NCBI GenBank assembly: GCA_964391025.1
Contig: CAYMKJ010000237.1
Span: 1-6,285 of the forward strand
DNA: 6,285 nucleotides
Source of the DNA: SHZI01 sp964391025
GTDB taxonomy: Bacteria; Pseudomonadota; Gammaproteobacteria; Steroidobacterales; GCA-2729495
Direction: 5' to 3'
The translations under genes were made by a program, and so were the position numbers. The notes below the pieces were generated by a model. That model had not been told where the DNA came from and ran no database searches. It saw only the letters and a program-made list of their open reading frames with translations. Shown here one piece after another: positions 1 to 3,894 of the stretch (positions are counted from its first letter, which is position 1; each line of letters starts with the position of its first letter).

Positions 1-682
1 GGGGCGGCCCGCCGCCGCCGGCTTTCGCCATTTTCTGCCAGAGCGTGGAGGCAGCCCTCGGGTCATAGCCGGCCTTGGCTGCCAGTTCGATGCCGATGCG
101 GTCTGCTTCGGTTTCCGATACACGGCTGTTGGGTAGCGTGATGGCAACGATCGCCGCTCCCTGCGCGGCGGCCATCCCGCCGGCAGAATCCGAGGCGATG
201 CCAACCGCCATGGCACCCAGCTGGCTGGCCATCGCCACCGACATCCGTTCGGCGGTGTGATTCGCCAGCGCATGGCTGATCTCGTGACCCATCACCTGGG
301 CGAGCTCGTCGTCCGTCGGATCGATCTTCTGGATGAGCCCGGTGTAGAGCGCCATGCGGCCGCCCGCCATGCACCAGGCATTCACCGCCTTCGGGTCATC
401 GATGACCTCCACGCTCCATTCCCAGCTCTGGGTGGCAGGCCGCATGAGGATCGCCTGGGCGATAAGTCGCCCGGTGATGGTGTCCACGCGCTTGAGAAGC
501 TTCGGGTCAGTGACCAGCTTGCCCTCGGCACTCAGCTTGCCCATGGTTTGCAGGTACGCCTGCCTGGACTGCGAGATGGCCTGCTGCTCGGAGACCAGCA
601 TCAGCTGGCTCCGGCCAGTGGGGCTGGTGGCGCAGGCGCTGACCAGCGTGATGAGCAGGAACGCGAAGAGAAGTCTGTTCAT
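1..682 (-). CDS. M48 family metalloprotease, outer-envelope lipoprotein (partial, C-terminus beyond window)
   Basis: Zinc-dependent endopeptidase of the M48 family, expected to act on envelope proteins from a lipid-anchored periplasmic position. The 227 visible residues begin with a lipoprotein signal peptide (Arg3, hydrophobic 4-14, lipobox VSAC with Cys17). The conserved N-A-W-C-M-A-G-G-R stretch at about 101-109 precedes the zinc motif HEISH (133-137; His133, Glu134, His137). The third ligand is probably Glu192 in SETEAD (189-194), followed by the AGYDPRAAS segment usual for the family. The protein breaks off at a glycine-rich AGGGGPP (221-227). Family members of this type are near 270 residues, so roughly 40-50 are missing. 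The ATG at 682 is the only start possible: the upstream gene's TAG (703-701) is in the same frame, with no alternative start between them. GAAGG lies 6 nt upstream and AGGAGG 14 nt upstream. It is the last visible gene of the operon. Family assignment is firm; the substrate is unknown. Confidence 0.95.
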   Translation of the reverse strand, partial: MNRLLFAFLLITLVSACATSPTGRSQLMLVSEQQAISQSRQAYLQTMGKLSAEGKLVTDPKLLKRVDTITGRLIAQAILMRPATQSWEWSVEVIDDPKAVNAWCMAGGRMALYTGLIQKIDPTDDELAQVMGHEISHALANHTAERMSVAMASQLGAMAVGIASDSAGGMAAAQGAAIVAITLPNSRVSETEADRIGIELAAKAGYDPRAASTLWQKMAKAGGGGPP

Positions 683-700
683 GGCGTGCCTTCGCCCCTC

Positions 701-1189
701 CTAGCGGAACCAGAGGCTGGCGGGGTGGCGCTCGTGCAACCGGCGGTCCAGGCCAAACCACCGACCCGTCGGGAAAATGACGAACAGTGCTGCGATCAGC
801 CACAGCGGGATCAGCGACGCGTCGTAGTAGCCACCGATGGCAAACATGAGCATCAGCCACACGGCGAGGGCACCGCCAAAGCGCGTCGCCAGACCCAGCG
901 CCAGACTGATGGTGACCGTGACCACGGAGAGGGTCACAACCCAGGCAATCAGCGGGTACCAGGGGATGGCGAACTGGCTGAGGAACTGCGCACTGAAAGT
1001 GGTCGGGTCGAGTTCGGCCAGCCGGGACTCGAACACGCCCCTGGCATAGTCCGACCAGAGCCAGCCCATGCTGATCTTGTTGTAGCTGGACCCGAGAAAG
1101 AACAAGGCCATCAGGTAGCGGAGCAGGAGCACGAGGGAAATCCCCAGCATCCGTGCTGGCGCCATCCGAAACTCGGCAACAGTACTCAC
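701..1189 (-). CDS. DoxX-like four-helix inner-membrane protein
   Basis: Small integral membrane protein of 162 residues, resembling the DoxX/DoxD-like group. Some relatives are quinone-linked subunits (thiosulfate:quinone oxidoreductase) or take part in redox and thiol balance; most are uncharacterised. Four hydrophobic segments are visible at about 13-35, 78-100, 104-120 and 126-142. A periplasmic-type loop with several aromatic residues lies between helices 1 and 2. The GLATRFGG turn (99-106) between helices 2 and 3, and the C-terminal GRWFGLDRRL (142-151), match the usual DoxX layout. The start is GTG (1189-1187), overlapping the previous gene's TGA as GTGA and preceded by AGGAG with 7-nt spacing. 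The next ATG in frame is at residue 9, but it lacks so good a ribosome site. Membrane topology and family are well supported; the function is not. Confidence 0.85.
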   Translation of the reverse strand: MSTVAEFRMAPARMLGISLVLLLRYLMALFFLGSSYNKISMGWLWSDYARGVFESRLAELDPTTFSAQFLSQFAIPWYPLIAWVVTLSVVTVTISLALGLATRFGGALAVWLMLMFAIGGYYDASLIPLWLIAALFVIFPTGRWFGLDRRLHERHPASLWFR

Positions 1190-1704
1190 GGGTTGGCTCC
1201 TGTGGTCGGTTCTGCGAACAGTTCCAGCAATTCCCGGCCATCGGCCGGGGCCAGCACCCGGCAGAAGCCCCGAAGTGCGTCACCCTTACCGTGCCGCTCG
1301 CCGGTGACCTGATCAATCCACCCTTCGGGCAGGTGAATCCTGTGCTGGACCAGATCGATGCGTGCCTCGGCGTTACTGATGGTCGAGCGTTTGAATGCCT
1401 CCGTCTCGCCCCGGCGTTGCGCGTAGATGGACAACGGGCGGAGATCCTCCGTCCGCGTGTAGAAGAGCTGAATCAGGAACTCCCAGACGGTGGCCAGCTG
1501 GGCCAGGGTGCCCTTGGGCTCCAGCCGGTAGATGTCGAAGGACGCGTCGTAGACGGCCGCATTGGCAGAACCGCCATCGCAGCGGATGAAGTCTTCGCAG
1601 GTCGTGCACCTGGCATTGACGGGGATCAGCAACTCCACCGGGGGCGCGGGCGAGCTGCAGCCGGCCAGCATTAGCAGGACGATGACTGGCAGGATCCTGT
1701 GCAT
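1186..1704 (-). CDS. Lipoprotein of unknown family with a CxxC-x5-C cysteine cluster
   Basis: I do not recognise the family. The 172-residue product begins with a lipoprotein signal peptide: His2-Arg3, hydrophobic 4-14, and lipobox LAGC with Cys16 followed by Ser-Ser. It should therefore be lipid-anchored, and with Ser at +2 probably sorted to the outer membrane (Lol rule). The mature part has a cysteine cluster close to the anchor (Cys33, Cys36, Cys42: CTTC then RC) and one more cysteine at 148, so four in the mature body besides the lipidated one. These could form disulfides or bind metal; neither can be decided here. The middle (about 60-110) looks mixed helical, with WEFLIQLFY near 74-82. 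The gene starts 2 nt after the carbonic-anhydrase-like gene, with GGTGGAG 5 nt before the ATG, and its stop overlaps the start of the DoxX-like gene. It is clearly a real gene by coupling and signal peptide. Confidence 0.85.
   Translation of the reverse strand: MHRILPVIVLLMLAGCSSPAPPVELLIPVNARCTTCEDFIRCDGGSANAAVYDASFDIYRLEPKGTLAQLATVWEFLIQLFYTRTEDLRPLSIYAQRRGETEAFKRSTISNAEARIDLVQHRIHLPEGWIDQVTGERHGKGDALRGFCRVLAPADGRELLELFAEPTTGANP
1197..1201 (-). promoter_or_regulatory. Ribosome binding site deciding the GTG start of the DoxX-like gene
   Basis: AGGAG lies 7 nt upstream of the GTG at 1189-1187 on the minus strand, inside the 3' end of the lipoprotein gene. The strong match and ideal spacing support initiation at GTG rather than at the ATG eight codons further in. 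Confidence 0.75.
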
Positions 1705-1706
1705 GG

Positions 1707-2264
1707 CTACTCCACCACCATTTGTGACACCACCTGTTGCAGGGTGCCGGTGGCCGACTGGTAGAGCAGGGGGGCCACGAGGATCTTTGGATAGCGGCTC
1801 TGCAGTCGCGCGGCTTCGGCCGCCACGAACGCCACCGGATTTTCGACCGCGAAAAGGTCGCTCCAGTGATCGAAGTGTTGTTCGGCCGCCGGTCGTTCCC
1901 AGCCCGCCGCCTCGATCATCTGGACCACGAACTGCTCCCTGAGACTGCGCAGCTCCACGAGCCGGCAGTCGTCGTGGCCAACGATGGCAATGGCGGACAC
2001 GCCAGCCACGCCAATAGCCCAGGACACCTTGAAGGGGTCTCGCTTGAGACTGGCGGCGGCGGTGTGCAGTGAGATCGCAAAACCCTCCGGCACCCGCAGG
2101 TCTGCGGTCTGCTCGAGGCAGGTGGCGATCAGTATTGCCGGCCGTGCGTACTTCCGGGCGGCGGCGCCCAGGTTCTGGTATCGAAGCAGGTCGCCAATCG
2201 GCGTGCCCCGGTAGGCCGGGAGGATGTCCGCGTCGTTAAGGACGGCGGTGAGCGCTATGGTCAT
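1707..2264 (-). CDS. Beta-carbonic-anhydrase-like protein with altered active site
   Basis: A 185-residue soluble protein, with no signal peptide or membrane segment, so probably cytoplasmic. Its plan follows small beta-carbonic anhydrases: an N-terminal helix (GDLLRYQNLGAAARKYA, about 24-40), a strand ending in ATC (Cys49), a second strand ending in GHDDC (His97, Cys100), and a C-terminal F-x-V-E-x-P-V helix (about 138-155) followed by a strand with Y-x-S-A-T-G-T-L. Cys49, His97 and Cys100 fit the Cys/His/Cys zinc ligands. In true beta enzymes the first Cys begins CxDxR, whose Asp-Arg dyad is required for CO2 hydration; here it reads CLEQT, so Asp becomes Glu51 and Arg becomes Thr53. The usual RNAGG is also replaced (LHTAA, 66-70). 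It may be a non-catalytic or repurposed homologue. Its ATG overlaps the antiporter stop (ATGA) with little Shine-Dalgarno signal, so translation is probably coupled to that of the antiporter. Confidence 0.82.
   Translation of the reverse strand: MTIALTAVLNDADILPAYRGTPIGDLLRYQNLGAAARKYARPAILIATCLEQTADLRVPEGFAISLHTAAASLKRDPFKVSWAIGVAGVSAIAIVGHDDCRLVELRSLREQFVVQMIEAAGWERPAAEQHFDHWSDLFAVENPVAFVAAEAARLQSRYPKILVAPLLYQSATGTLQQVVSQMVVE
1710..1716 (-). promoter_or_regulatory. Ribosome binding site of the lipoprotein gene
   Basis: GGTGGAG on the minus strand ends 5 nt before the ATG at 1704 and lies wholly within the last codons of the carbonic-anhydrase-like gene, just before its TAG stop. This fits re-initiation or coupled translation across the 2-nt gap. 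Confidence 0.6.
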
Positions 2265-3865
2265 GAGTCGATCGGTTTGGCTGGGGCGGTTGGTCGCGGC
2301 CGCTTATTGAGCCGGGATTCAACGTCCGGCGCAAGCGCCTCAAAGGTATCGGCCGCCAGGCCCACGCCCGCCCCAGAGAAATAGTTGTAGGTGACATCCG
2401 CTCCGGCGGCGAGGATGGGGGCCTGCTCCTCCGGCCAGACGTAGGTGGCACTGATCAGCCCGGTGAAGCCTCGCCGGCGCAGCTGTTCGCTCGCCAGGAT
2501 CTTGGCTTCCATGTCCGGTAAGGCCAGCATGATGACCTGCACGTGGTCCAGGCGCAGGCGGTGCCAGAGCAGGGGGTCCTCCGCATCCGCGTAGACCACG
2601 CGTCGGCCTTCGCTGAGGTGCTGCGACACCTTGCCCAGGTCACTGTCGAGCCCGACCACCTTTCGCCCCAGGTCCCACGCGTGGTCGTAGGCGCCGGTGC
2701 CGACGCGACCCATGCCCACGACGACGATCTCCGCGCGCCCCAGGGAAACCGGTTCGTCATCGGGGTGCCGGCGATCCCGCTCGAAGAAGCGCAGGTAGGG
2801 TTCGAGCACGGTAAAGATGTCGTGCGCATACCGGCTGAGTGGGGCGGCAATGGCGAAAGACACGGCCACGGCAATGGCCGTGGCCACCAGCCACTCGGCG
2901 GGCACCAGCCCGCGCTCCACGGCGGCTGCCATCACGATCAGACCGAACTCACTGTAGGTGGCAAGGCTCAGGCCCACCAGAAAGCCGGTCCGGGCCGACA
3001 GGCCGAAGGCCAGCAGCAGGACGAAGTAAAGGAGCACCTTGAGTGGCAGGAGTGCGATCGGCAGCGCCGCCAGCCCGAGGGTTTCCCAGGAGGGCAGCCC
3101 CGTCAGCCCGATGATGAGGAAAAAGCCCACCAGGAAGAACTCCTTCAGGCTCCACAGCGAGTCGCTGAGCTCGACGGACTTCGGGTGGTTGGCCAGCAGC
3201 ATCCCGATCAGCAGGGCGCCCAGCTCCCCGGACAGCCCGATGGCCTCGAACCCGTAGCCGCCAAGGCCAAGCGCCAGCACGCTGCCCAGCAGGACCAGCA
3301 ACTCGCCGTGACCGGCCAGGTCCAGCAACTTGCGCAGGATGGGTTGGGCCACCGGCAGGAGCAGGGCCAGCGCGGCGGCCCATGTGAGTGGGCGCCCGTC
3401 ATTGACGCCGAGAATGGCGACGGCGATGAGGTCCTGCACAATCAGGATGCCGATGGCCACCCGCCCGTGGAAGCCGCGGATTTCCCGCCGCTCCTCGAGA
3501 ATCTTTGCGGCGAGCACGGTGCTGGAGAAAGACAGCGCGCTCGCCACGACGAGGACCAGCGGCAATGGCAGGCCCGGAGCTGCTTTCAGTGCCAGCATGA
3601 CCAGGAGCAGGGCAAGCGCGAACTGCAGGAGTGCCGTACCCCAGATCTCGGGTCGAATCAGATTCCTGGCGCGCAGCTTCAGACCCACTGAGAACAGCAG
3701 CAGCAGTACGCCCAGGTGCGCGACGTCCGTGAGGACGGGAACACGCTCGACGCCAGCGGCATTCAGCAGGAATCCGGCGCCGAGGAAACCGACGAGGGGC
3801 GGCAGCCCCAGCTGGCGGGCCAGCAGGCCGAATGCGAAGGCGGCAGCGATCCAGACAGCGAGCAT
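2261..3865 (-). CDS. Kef-type (CPA2) monovalent cation:proton antiporter with C-terminal TrkA-N domain
   Basis: Inner-membrane antiporter, probably exchanging K+ or Na+ for H+. Of 534 residues, about 1-345 form the Na+/H+ exchanger domain with some 11-12 hydrophobic helices. It includes LLLLFSVGL (54-62) and VQDLIAVA (143-150), whose Gln144-Asp145 pair is the CPA2 ion-binding site. A charged linker (350-378) leads to a Rossmann TrkA-N domain: GMGRVG (384-389) is the dinucleotide loop, and Asp407 ends strand 2, which favours NAD(H). The H-A-L-E-x-D-I loop of glutathione-gated KefB/KefC is replaced by V-E-L-S-D-S-L-W (231-238), so glutathione gating is not expected. The ATG at 3865 is chosen because it opens directly into helix 1. 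An in-frame ATG at 3982 would add 39 non-membrane, Pro/Arg-rich residues overlapping the divergent gene. It heads the five-gene cluster and overlaps the next gene by 4 nt. The ion and physiological role are not shown by the sequence. Confidence 0.94.
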   Translation of the reverse strand: MLAVWIAAAFAFGLLARQLGLPPLVGFLGAGFLLNAAGVERVPVLTDVAHLGVLLLLFSVGLKLRARNLIRPEIWGTALLQFALALLLVMLALKAAPGLPLPLVLVVASALSFSSTVLAAKILEERREIRGFHGRVAIGILIVQDLIAVAILGVNDGRPLTWAAALALLLPVAQPILRKLLDLAGHGELLVLLGSVLALGLGGYGFEAIGLSGELGALLIGMLLANHPKSVELSDSLWSLKEFFLVGFFLIIGLTGLPSWETLGLAALPIALLPLKVLLYFVLLLAFGLSARTGFLVGLSLATYSEFGLIVMAAAVERGLVPAEWLVATAIAVAVSFAIAAPLSRYAHDIFTVLEPYLRFFERDRRHPDDEPVSLGRAEIVVVGMGRVGTGAYDHAWDLGRKVVGLDSDLGKVSQHLSEGRRVVYADAEDPLLWHRLRLDHVQVIMLALPDMEAKILASEQLRRRGFTGLISATYVWPEEQAPILAAGADVTYNYFSGAGVGLAADTFEALAPDVESRLNKRPRPTAPAKPIDS

Positions 3866-3894
3866 GAACGCGCATCTTGGGGCAAGATTGGCCC
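3866..3894. promoter_or_regulatory. 29-bp divergent intergenic spacer
   Basis: This is all that separates the ATG of the antiporter from the ATG of the DUF748 gene. It is too short to hold two promoters, so promoter elements for each gene must extend into the other's coding sequence, or one gene is transcribed from further away. I see no convincing -35/-10 pair and only weak ribosome-site resemblance (GGGG at 3879-3882 on the plus strand, 12 nt before the DUF748 start). Confidence 0.4.

Noticed and set aside
257..1312. Long open frame on the plus strand (351 codons) antisense to the M48, DoxX-like and part of the lipoprotein genes
   Set aside because: The product is rich in Gln, Arg, His and Gly with no domain or membrane pattern. 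The opposite strand holds three genes with clear family motifs, signal peptides and ribosome sites. Long antisense frames are common at this GC content.
2543..3691. Open frame on the plus strand (382 codons) antisense to the antiporter
   Set aside because: The Gln/His/Glu-rich composition is what a reverse complement of Leu/Ala-rich membrane helices gives. No recognisable domain, and the antiporter frame is certain.
3880..3894. Small inverted repeat GGGC-7 nt-GCCC in the divergent spacer
   Set aside because: A 4-bp stem is too short to support an operator or terminator in DNA of this GC content.
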